In this document: one piece after another, positions 42,364-51,252 of the stretch
How the letters are laid out: every line of letters begins with the position of its first letter
How positions within the stretch are numbered: position 1 is the first letter of the stretch
Source: Thermoflavifilum sp.
GTDB taxonomy: Bacteria > Bacteroidota > Bacteroidia > Chitinophagales > Chitinophagaceae
DNA: 64,000 nt
Direction of reading: 5' to 3'
NCBI RefSeq assembly: GCF_014961315.1
Contig: NZ_CP063141.1
Span: forward strand, 1,302,001-1,366,000
Program-made: the position numbers and the translations under genes
Notes under the pieces: model-generated
Databases searched by the model: none
The model's input: only the letters and a program-made list of their open reading frames with translations
What the model was told of the DNA's origin: nothing

Positions 42364-45162
42364 ATGGGCTTCCAGCCAGTTATTTCCCACTCCTACTTCT
42401 GCGATTACAGGTACGTTGTGGGGTAATGGCAGGGCTTCCTGCATTTCCTGTACAACAATTTTGCTCACCTCTTCTATTTCCTTTTCAGGCGTATCGAGCA
42501 CCAGTTCATCATGTACCTGCAAAATCAATTTGGCCTGCAGATGCTTTCTCTGTAATTGCTGGTGGATACGGATCATAGCCAGTTTAATCATGTCGGCCGC
42601 CGTGCCCTGAATGGGCATATTGATGGCATTTCGTTCTGCATACCCTCGCACCGTGTTGTTGGATGAATGAATATCGGGCAGCCAGCGTTTGCGTCCCATC
42701 AACGTTTGCACGTATCCATGTTTTTTAGCGAAGGCAATTTGTTGATCCATATAAGCTTTAATACCCGGATATTGTTCGAAATAATGATCAATCAATTCTT
42801 TGGCTTCGGTGCGTGAAATGCCCAGGTTCTGCGCTAATCCGAAAGGTCCCTGTCCGTAGATGATACCAAAGTTCACACTTTTGGAACGGTAACGCATTTC
42901 TTTTGTCACCTGTTCCATGGGCACACCAAACACGCGGGCTGCTGTAGCGGTGTGAATATCCAGTCCTTTTTTAAACGCTTCAATCATATGTTCATCGCCG
43001 CTGATGGCAGCCACGATACGTAATTCAATCTGTGAATAGTCGGCCGAAAGCAGTTTATGACCCGGTTGAGCAGGGATGAAGGCCTTGCGGATTTCCCGGC
43101 CGCGATCCGTACGGATGGGGATATTCTGTAGGTTGGGATTATTGGAGCTGAGCCGGCCAGTTACCGCAACCGTCTGGTTATAGGAAGTATGAATCTTTCC
43201 GGTATGTGGGTCAATCATTTCGGGAAGCGCTTCCACATAGGTCGATTGCAGTTTGGTGATTTCGCGATAAGCAAGGATATCGGTTACAATCGGATGTTTG
43301 GATGCCAGCTTCAGCAACACTTCTTCACCGGTGGCATATTGACCGGTACGGGTGGTTCTGGCGTTTTCATCTAATTTCAGTTTATCAAATAAAATTTCGC
43401 CAAGTTGTTTCGGTGAAGCGATATTGAAACGCGTGCCTGCCTGTTGATAAATTTTTTCTTCTAATTGCCTGGCTTCTCGATGAAGTTCTTTAGCATATTC
43501 CCGTAAAAAATCCACATCAATCTTTACACCGGTAAACTCCATCTCGGCCAGAACAGGAATAAGCGGACATTCAATTTCGTAAAATACTTTTTCGAGCCCA
43601 TGCTTTGCTAACTCTTTCTGAAGTATGTCTTTTAGTTGAAAAGCCACATCTGCGTCTTCAGCCGCATATTCTTTGATTTTCTCCAGTTCCACATCACGCA
43701 TATTCCCCTGATGCTTTCCTTTCTTTCCGATTAATGTTTCAATGGACACAGGAGCATATTGCAGATATTGCATGGCCACGTCATCCAGGCTGCGCCTGCC
43801 TTCTGGATAGAGCAGGTAATGTGCAATTAACGTATCGAAATACTTTCCCTGGAGAGAAAAACCATATTTTTTCAATACCAGCATATCGTATTTGATATTA
43901 TGCCCTATCCAGCAAACATCGGTACGGCCAAGCAAATCGGCAAGTAATTGCAGGCGTTGCGAAGTTTTTTGCTGATTCGCATCGAAAGGAATGTAATAAG
44001 CCTCGTGTGGTTTTATACACAGGCTCATGCCCACCAGTTCGGCCTGCATGGCATCAATGCTGGTGGTTTCGGTATCTATGCTGATGTTTGTGATCGTCTG
44101 GAATTGTTCAACCAATTGTCGAATAGAAGCATCGTCATCACAAACCTGATATTGATGGGCGACATCATGAATGGTTTTGAAATGATCCGCATGATGTTTT
44201 TGTTTTTCGTGTGTGTTATCGGTTTGTGCGGTTTTTGTTGTATCGCTGGAGGTAAATAAATCGGCCTGTACGGGCGCAATAGAGAAATCTTCACCTAAGA
44301 TTCTTTTTCCCAGTGTTTTAAATTCCAGCTCGCTGAAAATATTTTCCAGTTCGGTTTTATTCCATTCTTTTAATCGAAAATCTTCTTCATGAAATTCCAC
44401 AGGTGCGTCGGTAATGATGGTGGCAAGCTGTTTTGACATCAAAGCCTGATCGGCATTTGCTTTGATTTTCTCACCCAGCTTACCACCAATTTCATCGGCA
44501 TGAGCAATGACATTTTCTACAGAATGATATTGCTGGATGAGTTTAATAGCCGTTTTTTCTCCAACACCGGGTATGCCCGGAATATTATCCACGTTGTCGC
44601 CCATCAAGCCCAGGATATCAACAACCTGTTTCACATCTTTGATCTGCCATTTCTCGCAGATATCTTTTGCACTCAGGATTTCTTCTTTATTGCCCATATA
44701 AGGTGGTTTGTAAATGTATATGTGATTATGTAAGAGCTGTCCGTAATCCTTATCAGCCGTTACCATAAATACCTCAAATCCTTTTTTCGCTGCTTGCCAG
44801 GCCAGCGTGCCGATAATATCATCGGCCTCATAGCCATCTTTTTCTACGATGGGGATGCGGAAAGCTTCTATAATGCGTTTGATATCGGGAAGGGAAGCAA
44901 GAATATCTTCCGGTGTTTCCTGTCGATTTGCTTTATATGCAACATAAGTATCGTGTCGTTCGGTTGGGGCCTGTGTGTCGAAGGCAACAGCCATGTGTGT
45001 GGGTTTTTCTTTTTGTATCAATTCAAATATTGTAGAGGTGAAGCCGAATTGTGCATTGGTATTTTTACCATAAGTGGTGATACGAGGATTGCGAATAAGC
45101 GCATAATAAGCCCGATAAATCAAGGCCATCGCATCTAAAAGAAATAATTTTTGTTGAGCCAT
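42358..45162 (-). CDS. polA: DNA polymerase I
   Basis: A 934-residue three-domain repair and Okazaki-fragment polymerase. The N-terminal 5' nuclease (MAQQKLFLLDAMALIYRAYYA start, VTADKDYGQLL) is followed by a 3'-5' exonuclease domain that keeps its catalytic acids: DTET, NIKYD and the AEDADVAF aspartate, so it should proofread. The polymerase domain shows LSADYSQIELR (motif A), RSKSVNFGIIYGQG (motif B) and QVHDELVL (motif C). The ATG at 45162 is chosen over the in-frame ATG four codons upstream because it gives the conserved N-terminus. It is transcribed away from a glycosyltransferase gene on the same strand and ends at the palindromic double stop. Confidence 0.96.
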   Translation of the reverse strand: MAQQKLFLLDAMALIYRAYYALIRNPRITTYGKNTNAQFGFTSTIFELIQKEKPTHMAVAFDTQAPTERHDTYVAYKANRQETPEDILASLPDIKRIIEAFRIPIVEKDGYEADDIIGTLAWQAAKKGFEVFMVTADKDYGQLLHNHIYIYKPPYMGNKEEILSAKDICEKWQIKDVKQVVDILGLMGDNVDNIPGIPGVGEKTAIKLIQQYHSVENVIAHADEIGGKLGEKIKANADQALMSKQLATIITDAPVEFHEEDFRLKEWNKTELENIFSELEFKTLGKRILGEDFSIAPVQADLFTSSDTTKTAQTDNTHEKQKHHADHFKTIHDVAHQYQVCDDDASIRQLVEQFQTITNISIDTETTSIDAMQAELVGMSLCIKPHEAYYIPFDANQQKTSQRLQLLADLLGRTDVCWIGHNIKYDMLVLKKYGFSLQGKYFDTLIAHYLLYPEGRRSLDDVAMQYLQYAPVSIETLIGKKGKHQGNMRDVELEKIKEYAAEDADVAFQLKDILQKELAKHGLEKVFYEIECPLIPVLAEMEFTGVKIDVDFLREYAKELHREARQLEEKIYQQAGTRFNIASPKQLGEILFDKLKLDENARTTRTGQYATGEEVLLKLASKHPIVTDILAYREITKLQSTYVEALPEMIDPHTGKIHTSYNQTVAVTGRLSSNNPNLQNIPIRTDRGREIRKAFIPAQPGHKLLSADYSQIELRIVAAISGDEHMIEAFKKGLDIHTATAARVFGVPMEQVTKEMRYRSKSVNFGIIYGQGPFGLAQNLGISRTEAKELIDHYFEQYPGIKAYMDQQIAFAKKHGYVQTLMGRKRWLPDIHSSNNTVRGYAERNAINMPIQGTAADMIKLAMIRIHQQLQRKHLQAKLILQVHDELVLDTPEKEIEEVSKIVVQEMQEALPLPHNVPVIAEVGVGNNWLEAHA

Positions 45163-45253
45163 GGAAATAAGCATTTAAAAATTGCCATGATAATGGAAGT
45201 TGTAACGCAGTTGCAGGCGTTTGACCTCCATAAAATTAATGTTTTGCAAAGAA

Positions 45254-46993
45254 TTATTGTAGATGCAAGCTTACAAATGATGAGTTGAAAGCAGGCTTGA
45301 TAACACCCGCCCGCAACGAAATACCCATGTGTACATGTTTAGCTGGCAAATCAGGAACTGCAAATTGAATGGTGGTTTCTATGGTATCATGAGCATCAAT
45401 AGCAGGCGGAAGTTGAGCGGCAATCAAGGGCATGCTCCATTTGTCGTCGCCATGAATCCAGATGGTGTTCAAACTCACTGGAAATTCTTCATTTTGCAGG
45501 TTTACGGCGAAAGGATAAGGATTATAGATTTGAATAGGTAATTGTATGATCTCTCCTGCGTGCAAACTTCTGACGGGCAAAGTGAATGCAATTCGAATAT
45601 GCTCGATAGTAGGGAGATGCCTGGTGAAATGCAGATATACCGTTTGTTGATGCGATAATGCATAGGCCTGTGCATAGGGATCTTCCGATGTACTTACCAG
45701 CACACAGGGTTGATGATGAAATGCGATTTCTTTTTTCCAGATATCGAATTGGTTTTTGCGATAATCAATACTGTTGAGCGTGAAAGCGGGTCTGCGGGTA
45801 TAAAAACTATAGAGAGAAGGTTTCTGATAACTATCCATGAACACGACGGGGCGGTTACCTGTGATTTGTTGTAATGCCGCGGCCCATTCTCGATGACCAT
45901 AAAATGGCAGGTCGAGAAATGAAATCGGTATGATGAGCACGATGCGTGCAAGCAGAATCAGCAACAGGGTGGGAAAGATAAAACGATGAATGTAACGAAT
46001 GAGCGCAGGTTTTTCAATTGCTTTTCGGTAAATCAGGATAATCATCGGGATAGCGGCGCTAATGGTCCATTGCGGCTCCACATGTCCACGCAAAGCCATT
46101 AACCAGAAAAACAGCAACATGCCACCGGCAATAAAATACAGTCCTCTTTCAAACACGTGCTGGGCGCGGTATCGGATGAAAATGTAGAGGGCTAAACCCA
46201 GCGTAAATGGATTCAATGCGGCCATCTGGTTTGGCCAGTATTCCAGCAGGTATTGCCATTGAAAGGGTTCGGCCCGGTCGATGAGATGATATTCCAGGGC
46301 AGGGAAATGGTGCTGAAACTCCCACCAGATATGCGGGGCATACAGCAGCAAAGCCATCCATCCGGCGGTCCAGGCTTTTAAGTCTTTAAACAGGCGCGGG
46401 TTTGAAAGCCATATCAGCGCAATGATCAGCAGAGCATGGTATTTACTGTAAAGCATGCCTGTCATGAAAAGGCCCATCAACAGGGCATCTGACCATTTAG
46501 CGGAGCGAAGGTATTTCTGATAAGCCCATAGAAACAGGCTCTCAAATAAAAGCAAGGGCGCATCGGGTGTGCTGACAAATCCATACACATCAAACAACAC
46601 AATGGAGCCCGCTATACCGAAAAATAAAATCAATTTTCTTCTATCTACTGTCCAGTGGCGTATCGTCAGCCAGATGAATATCAGGCTGATGCTTTGTGCC
46701 AGCACGGTAAGCAATCGCACACCCAGTTCACCGGATAGGATCTGGCTACCGAGCCTGATGAATAGGGCTATCATGGGGGGATGATCAAAATATCCCCAAT
46801 CGAGTTGCTGCGCATAAAGCCAGTAGTAAGCTTCGTCGGGATTAAGCTGGGTAAAGCTTGCCTGCAGAAGATTCACCAGCGTCCAGCCGAAAAGAAAAAT
46901 AAAAAAATACCGGGTAAACCGTTGGCAGGAAACGGGATTTTGAGGGATGAGCAGGCCATGTTCAGGCCTGATTCGGGTTTCGGTTAATTCCAT
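45254..46993 (-). CDS. GT39 / ArnT-like membrane glycosyltransferase
   Basis: A 579-residue inner-membrane glycosyltransferase of the dolichyl-phosphate-mannose/ArnT type (GT39/GT83), which transfers a sugar from a polyprenyl phosphate to lipid A, a protein or another lipid. The first periplasmic loop carries the catalytic acids in PDEAYYWLYAQQLDWGYFDHPP. About twelve hydrophobic helices fill the first 350 residues; the C-terminal 200 residues form a soluble periplasmic domain. The acceptor is unknown. An exact TAACTTTG element ends four bases before the ATG at 46993, so the message is probably leaderless. Confidence 0.9.
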   Translation of the reverse strand: MELTETRIRPEHGLLIPQNPVSCQRFTRYFFIFLFGWTLVNLLQASFTQLNPDEAYYWLYAQQLDWGYFDHPPMIALFIRLGSQILSGELGVRLLTVLAQSISLIFIWLTIRHWTVDRRKLILFFGIAGSIVLFDVYGFVSTPDAPLLLFESLFLWAYQKYLRSAKWSDALLMGLFMTGMLYSKYHALLIIALIWLSNPRLFKDLKAWTAGWMALLLYAPHIWWEFQHHFPALEYHLIDRAEPFQWQYLLEYWPNQMAALNPFTLGLALYIFIRYRAQHVFERGLYFIAGGMLLFFWLMALRGHVEPQWTISAAIPMIILIYRKAIEKPALIRYIHRFIFPTLLLILLARIVLIIPISFLDLPFYGHREWAAALQQITGNRPVVFMDSYQKPSLYSFYTRRPAFTLNSIDYRKNQFDIWKKEIAFHHQPCVLVSTSEDPYAQAYALSHQQTVYLHFTRHLPTIEHIRIAFTLPVRSLHAGEIIQLPIQIYNPYPFAVNLQNEEFPVSLNTIWIHGDDKWSMPLIAAQLPPAIDAHDTIETTIQFAVPDLPAKHVHMGISLRAGVIKPAFNSSFVSLHLQ

Positions 46994-46997
46994 GGTT

Positions 46998-47005
46998 CAA
47001 AGTTA
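46998..47005 (-). promoter_or_regulatory. -7 promoter element of the GT39 gene, four bases from the ATG
   Basis: TAACTTTG is an exact TAnnTTTG match, with TTTG at 47022-47025 sixteen bases upstream. Only four bases lie before the ATG at 46993. Confidence 0.6.
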
Positions 47006-47068
47006 GGTGCATCCCGGCTGGCAAATACGGCGTGCCTGTCAGTCATTTATCAAATCTCTGAAACCAGG

Positions 47069-48178
47069 CTACAGACTATTTACGAATGTTGAAATCGTGG
47101 ATTTATACATATCCATTTGCAGGGGGAAATGTGCGGCTGGAAGTGGATAATCCGATATCCGATCCAGTTGAGCCCGCCATTGAAATGTAGATTGCGTACA
47201 GTATGGAAAAGCTCCCTGCTGCTGGAGATAGACTGCCAGATATTCTTGTTCGGTTTGTCCGGGAGTTGGAATGAAAATAGCCTTCTGGTTGATGGCAACC
47301 AGATCCATAATCGTCGTGTATCCTGGACGGGTGATGAGTACCCGGGCCGATTGCAAAACCTGATTTAGAGCTGTAGCGGGTAGATGGGAAATGACGGTAA
47401 GGGAGTCGTGCATACGGTTTTCCTGATAAGGCTCATCGGGTTTTCCACGAATCAGCAGGGCACGTAGCGGGGCATGTTGCAGCTGGGTAATCAGCAGTTT
47501 TTCCAGCAGGCTGCGCTGGGGTTCGGGGCCGGAGATCAGGGCTACCACATCGTAGATTTTGGGTATATCGGCTAATGGGGTAAAGCGCGAGAGCGGTCCG
47601 ATATAAACAGCATGCGCCGGCAGCTCTGATGGGTGAGCCAGTTTGCCGGCCAGGTTGGGAAAGCCGGGCCAATCGGGAATCCAGCAAGCAGAAAATCGCC
47701 GGATATATCGATAGTTGAGCTGTCGTAAGCCGGCGGCTATACCCGGTATTTTTTCCATCCAGCCGGGAACCATGATCTGCAACTGATGCGAAATGAATAT
47801 GGATGGGATATCCGGATGAGATAATCCGAATCGATTATCGGAAATGATGGCGTGAAATCGATACTCACGCTGGATTTTTCTTAACCATTCATGTTCATAG
47901 TGAATGATGCGGAAGATATGCGGAATCTGTCGGGCAATATTCCAGGCAAACCATGTCCCGTGCAGATGTGGCGTGTATCGGATTCTATAACCCTGGAGCG
48001 GAAGCACAGGCAGGTCGGGGAATTCGAGCTGTAATAAACGGGCATGCATGCCCTCTGCAGCCAGCCACACCTCACATCCCTGCTTGATCAACTCCCGCAC
48101 AATGGGGATGCATCGGGTGGCATGCCCCAATCCCCAGTCGAGTGGTGCTACCAAAATACGCCTGTTTGTCAACCCCAT
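47069..48178 (-). CDS. MurG-like (GT28-type) glycosyltransferase
   Basis: A 369-residue soluble or peripheral GT-B fold glycosyltransferase of the MurG/GT28-like group frequent in Bacteroidota. The N-terminal APLDWGLGHATRCIPIVRELI resembles the GHATR nucleotide-sugar loop of MurG. The C-terminal part holds VALISGPEPQRSLLE and the donor-binding LITRPGYTTIMDLVAINQKAIFIPTPGQTEQEYLA pattern. The sugar and acceptor are unknown. It lies upstream of the GT39 gene on the same strand, but the GT39 gene has its own promoter, so the two may be regulated separately. Confidence 0.82.
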   Translation of the reverse strand: MGLTNRRILVAPLDWGLGHATRCIPIVRELIKQGCEVWLAAEGMHARLLQLEFPDLPVLPLQGYRIRYTPHLHGTWFAWNIARQIPHIFRIIHYEHEWLRKIQREYRFHAIISDNRFGLSHPDIPSIFISHQLQIMVPGWMEKIPGIAAGLRQLNYRYIRRFSACWIPDWPGFPNLAGKLAHPSELPAHAVYIGPLSRFTPLADIPKIYDVVALISGPEPQRSLLEKLLITQLQHAPLRALLIRGKPDEPYQENRMHDSLTVISHLPATALNQVLQSARVLITRPGYTTIMDLVAINQKAIFIPTPGQTEQEYLAVYLQQQGAFPYCTQSTFQWRAQLDRISDYPLPAAHFPLQMDMYKSTISTFVNSL

Positions 48179-48183
48179 GTATT

Positions 48184-48198
48184 TTTAGCGAAGCTAAA
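48184..48198. repeat. Short inverted repeat between divergent genes
   Basis: TTTAGC-GAA-GCTAAA is a perfect 6-bp hairpin located six bases upstream of the GT28-like ATG and opposite the small lipoprotein gene. It could be an operator or a chance hairpin. Confidence 0.3.
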
Positions 48199-48256
48199 CG
48201 AGAATTTTTGATAGCGTGTATGAATAAATCATGAAATTAGCAATACCCGGATATCA

Positions 48257-48264
48257 TAAATTTG
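48257..48264 (+). promoter_or_regulatory. -7 promoter element of the small lipoprotein gene
   Basis: TAAATTTG is an exact TAnnTTTG match. It lies downstream of the ATG at 48231, so it favours the ATG at 48294 as the true start. Confidence 0.55.
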
Positions 48265-48293
48265 TAGGAGAAACGTTTTTGAAAGAAAAAGGC

Positions 48294-48416
48294 ATGAAGT
48301 CAACCAGATGGGTATTATTTTTGTTCATATTTGTGATGCTGGGCAGTGGCGGTTGCGCGGTGTTCAAACACAACGATTGCGGTTGCCCCACCATGAATAA
48401 AAAAAGAATGCATTGA
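48294..48416 (+). CDS. Small cysteine-rich lipoprotein
   Basis: A 40-residue protein. A basic N-terminus (MKSTR) and a hydrophobic stretch lead into the lipobox GSGGC, giving a mature lipoprotein of about 20 residues (CAVFKHNDCGCPTMNKKRMH). The CGCP-x5-K pattern near the end resembles tiny lipoproteins that I recall in Chitinophagaceae, without known function. The start at 48294 is preferred because the promoter element lies just upstream and the longer frame begins before it. It is too short to assign on its own, so confidence rests on the signal, the promoter and the position. Confidence 0.65.
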   Translation: MKSTRWVLFLFIFVMLGSGGCAVFKHNDCGCPTMNKKRMH

Positions 48417-48422
48417 GCAATT

Positions 48423-48701
48423 ATGCCCTGGGAACGCAAAACAAATCGGATGTTCGATGAACATGAATTCTGGATGCCTTATCAGATAAGGGTGGGTGAG
48501 CCTGCTTCTCTTGCTTATGAAAAAGAAGTTTGCTGGCTGAACCTGGTACTTACGGCTATAGAAACTCCAGCCCGTTTTGTCATCAGCTATGAGTTATGTG
48601 ATTTTATCCACACACGATTCATTAAAAATCCTCGCAGGATGTTGCGATTTGCCGAAAAATCCACGCTCCCCGCTTTTTATTTCTTCATTGGTAAAAACTA
48701 A
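48423..48701 (+). CDS. Doubtful 92-codon ORF
   Basis: An ATG frame of 92 codons fills most of the gap between the small lipoprotein and the arginase-fold gene. It has no recognisable motif, an odd mix of aromatic and cysteine residues, and no promoter element at its start. It may be a real small gene cotranscribed with the lipoprotein, or chance. Apart from it, 48417-48754 holds only the promoter of the next gene. Confidence 0.25.
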   Translation: MPWERKTNRMFDEHEFWMPYQIRVGEPASLAYEKEVCWLNLVLTAIETPARFVISYELCDFIHTRFIKNPRRMLRFAEKSTLPAFYFFIGKN

Positions 48702-48725
48702 CTTTTCCATTTCAGCCTGAATAGG

Positions 48726-48733
48726 TAGGTTTG
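48726..48733 (+). promoter_or_regulatory. -7 promoter element of the arginase-fold gene
   Basis: TAGGTTTG is an exact TAnnTTTG match that ends 21 bases before the ATG at 48755. Confidence 0.55.
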
Positions 48734-48754
48734 CCTTTCAGTGAATACTGCTTC

Positions 48755-49888
48755 ATGGCTGGAGATGCTTTTTTTGAACAGGTATTGATGCCTGTGGATA
48801 GGTATCAGATCAATGATGACCAGGCTTATCATGAGCTTCAGTTAGGTGCACAGATTCACGTGCATGAGCATTCGATTCCCGATTGGACGGAAGCCGATAT
48901 CGTGCTGGTGGGCGTGCAGGATCAACGCGGAGAGGGTCAGCCTCAGCCTTCGTCGGCGCCTTTTTATATCCGCAAACAGCTATATCGTTTGTTTCACTGG
49001 CATCCGGAGATCAAAATTGCCGATCTGGGTAATATCCAGTCTGGCCGGCAGGTTCCCGATACGTATGCAGCCATGAAGGCATTGCTGGGTGAATTGTTGG
49101 CACATGGCAAGGTGGTGGTGATTCTGGGCGGTTCCCACGATCTCACCTACGGGCAATATCTGGGTTATGTAGCCAACGAACAATTGATTGAAGCCACCCT
49201 GATTGATGCGATATTCGACATTCAGGAAAATGAAACCCTACCGGCATATACTTTTTTAATGGATCTGTTTATTTCGCAGCCGAACTTTTTAAAACATTAC
49301 AACCACATTGGCTTTCAGAGTTATTATGTGCAGCCGCGCATGCTGGAAACGCTCGACAAACTGCGGTTTGACTGCTACCGGGTGGGATACGCACAGGAAA
49401 GACCGGAAGATATGGAGCCAGCGCTGCGCATGAGTGATATGCTGAGCATTGACCTGAATGCCATTCGGCACAGTGATGCACCGGCTAACAATTTTTCTCC
49501 GAACGGTTTTACCGGGCAGGACATGTGCCTGTTTTGCAAATATGCGGGCATGAGTGCAAGGCTCAGTTCACTGGGTATTTATGGATATCATCCGGAACGG
49601 GACCAGCACGAACTCACAGCCAAACAAATTGCTCAGATGATCTGGTACTTCGTGGAAGGATTTTACTGGAGAAGCGTCGATCCGCCGCCTGAAGAAAAAC
49701 AGGCTTACTGGGAGTTTCACGTGAAGTTTACCGATGTGGAGACCCTTTTTCTGCGTAGCAAACGAACCGGTCGCTGGTGGATGCAACTGCCCGATCAAAG
49801 GTTTATTCCCTGTACGGCGGAAGACTATCATCAGGCCTGCAGGAATGAAATACCCGAACGCTGGCTGCGGGCACAGGAAAGACTATGA
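48755..49888 (+). CDS. Arginase/formimidoylglutamase-fold protein with degenerate metal site
   Basis: A 377-residue soluble protein of the ureohydrolase (arginase/agmatinase/formimidoylglutamase) superfamily. The three metal-binding motifs are altered. GGSHD (residues 125-129) keeps the histidine of the usual GG-D-H-S. DAIFD (151-155) lacks the histidine of D-A-H-x-D. SIDLN (231-235) has N where the family has D. Such variants are known in Bacteroidota and often annotated formimidoylglutamase, but the binuclear manganese site is unlikely to form normally. It has its own promoter and overlaps the start of the downstream dacB gene by four bases (ATGA), so the two are translated together. Confidence 0.8.
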   Translation: MAGDAFFEQVLMPVDRYQINDDQAYHELQLGAQIHVHEHSIPDWTEADIVLVGVQDQRGEGQPQPSSAPFYIRKQLYRLFHWHPEIKIADLGNIQSGRQVPDTYAAMKALLGELLAHGKVVVILGGSHDLTYGQYLGYVANEQLIEATLIDAIFDIQENETLPAYTFLMDLFISQPNFLKHYNHIGFQSYYVQPRMLETLDKLRFDCYRVGYAQERPEDMEPALRMSDMLSIDLNAIRHSDAPANNFSPNGFTGQDMCLFCKYAGMSARLSSLGIYGYHPERDQHELTAKQIAQMIWYFVEGFYWRSVDPPPEEKQAYWEFHVKFTDVETLFLRSKRTGRWWMQLPDQRFIPCTAEDYHQACRNEIPERWLRAQERL

Positions 49889-51252
49889 GCTTTTACGTAT
49901 ATACTTCGTTTTATTCGAAGCGCTTACGCATCATTTTCCTATTGTTTATCGGCTGCTATTGTTTGATAGACACCGGCTGCAGTCCGCGATATGGGACAGC
50001 TATAGGGCGTGGCCGCATACAGCATGTTACCCGACAGTGGTTACGCGATTCGGTGTTCAGGGGGGCACAGGTGGGCATTTCGATATCCGATCTTACATGC
50101 AGGCGCAACATCATGCAGTACCACAGCAAGCAATATTTCAATCCGGCTTCCAATACCAAGTTGTTTACCTTATTTACTGGCCTGCACCTGTTGGGCGATT
50201 CTACCACGGGCATTTTATATTCCGATAAACAGGATACGCTTTTTATCCAGGGTACGGCAGATCCCAGTCTTTTTCATCCTGATTTTGCGGTTCAGCATGC
50301 GGTGAATTTTTTATTGAAAGATACACACCGGGTCATAGTGCTATTCAACCCTGTCAACAGAAATGCCGTCTGGGGGCCGGGATGGGCGTGGAATGATTAT
50401 GCCGAAGATTATCAACCCGAACGGAGTACTTTGCCATTATATGGAAATGTGGTCTGGTGCACGGTATACGATCATCAGGTGCAGATGCTTCCGGCTTATT
50501 TCCTGCAAACGGGATTGGTGAAATGGGATACCACGACCGGGCCTGCGCAGATTACCCGCCTGCCTGAAGAAAATTTGTTTATCGTGCATCCTGCTGCTGA
50601 TACCGTGCATATACAAATTCCCTATCGGGTTATGCAGGGTGGGGTGAGTGCTGCTTTGCTGTCCGACACGCTTCATAAACCGGTGCTCTTTGACCCTGAA
50701 CGACAGCTGTTTCCTGATGATCAACAGGTGAGGTGGCTTGCCAATGTGCCGGCGGATAGCCTGTTTCGACACATGATGTTTAGAAGTGATAATTTTTATG
50801 CCGAGCAAACATTGATGATGTGCAGTTACCGACTGTTTGATACCATTGATAGCCGACGCATGATTCAATTTGTGCTGGATAGCCTTTTGCCGGGGTTGCC
50901 CCAACCACCCCGGTGGGTGGATGGTTCGGGTTTATCGCGGCTGAATTTATTTACGCCCGACGATATCGTGTATGTTTTAAAAAAACTCTTATCCGATTTT
51001 CCACGTGCGCGAATCTTTTCCTTACTGCCCACGGGTGGCAGCGGTACCTTAAGTCGTTATCCTGATCTGCGTGGTCGGATATATGCCAAAACCGGCTCCT
51101 TGAGCAATCAGGCTGCATTGAGTGGATACTTGCTTACCCGAAGGGGGCATACACTCGTTTTCAGCATTTTAGTGGGCAATTATGTGAGTTCGCCTGCTCA
51201 ATTGAGAAACCGGATGGGCGACTGGTTGCGCTGGCTGGTTGAACATTATTGA
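49885..51252 (+). CDS. dacB: D-alanyl-D-alanine carboxypeptidase (PBP4 type)
   Basis: A 455-residue exported penicillin-binding protein of the S13 family that trims peptidoglycan peptide stems and cross-links. The N-terminus has a basic stretch and a lipobox-like LIDTGC32, so it may be a lipoprotein. The catalytic triad motifs are S89-x-x-K92 (PASNTK), S301-D302-N303, and K402-T-G. The insert between the first two motifs is the usual non-catalytic domain. The ATG at 49885 overlaps the upstream stop. Its last seven bases overlap the convergent SGNH esterase gene. Confidence 0.93.
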   Translation: MSFYVYTSFYSKRLRIIFLLFIGCYCLIDTGCSPRYGTAIGRGRIQHVTRQWLRDSVFRGAQVGISISDLTCRRNIMQYHSKQYFNPASNTKLFTLFTGLHLLGDSTTGILYSDKQDTLFIQGTADPSLFHPDFAVQHAVNFLLKDTHRVIVLFNPVNRNAVWGPGWAWNDYAEDYQPERSTLPLYGNVVWCTVYDHQVQMLPAYFLQTGLVKWDTTTGPAQITRLPEENLFIVHPAADTVHIQIPYRVMQGGVSAALLSDTLHKPVLFDPERQLFPDDQQVRWLANVPADSLFRHMMFRSDNFYAEQTLMMCSYRLFDTIDSRRMIQFVLDSLLPGLPQPPRWVDGSGLSRLNLFTPDDIVYVLKKLLSDFPRARIFSLLPTGGSGTLSRYPDLRGRIYAKTGSLSNQAALSGYLLTRRGHTLVFSILVGNYVSSPAQLRNRMGDWLRWLVEHY

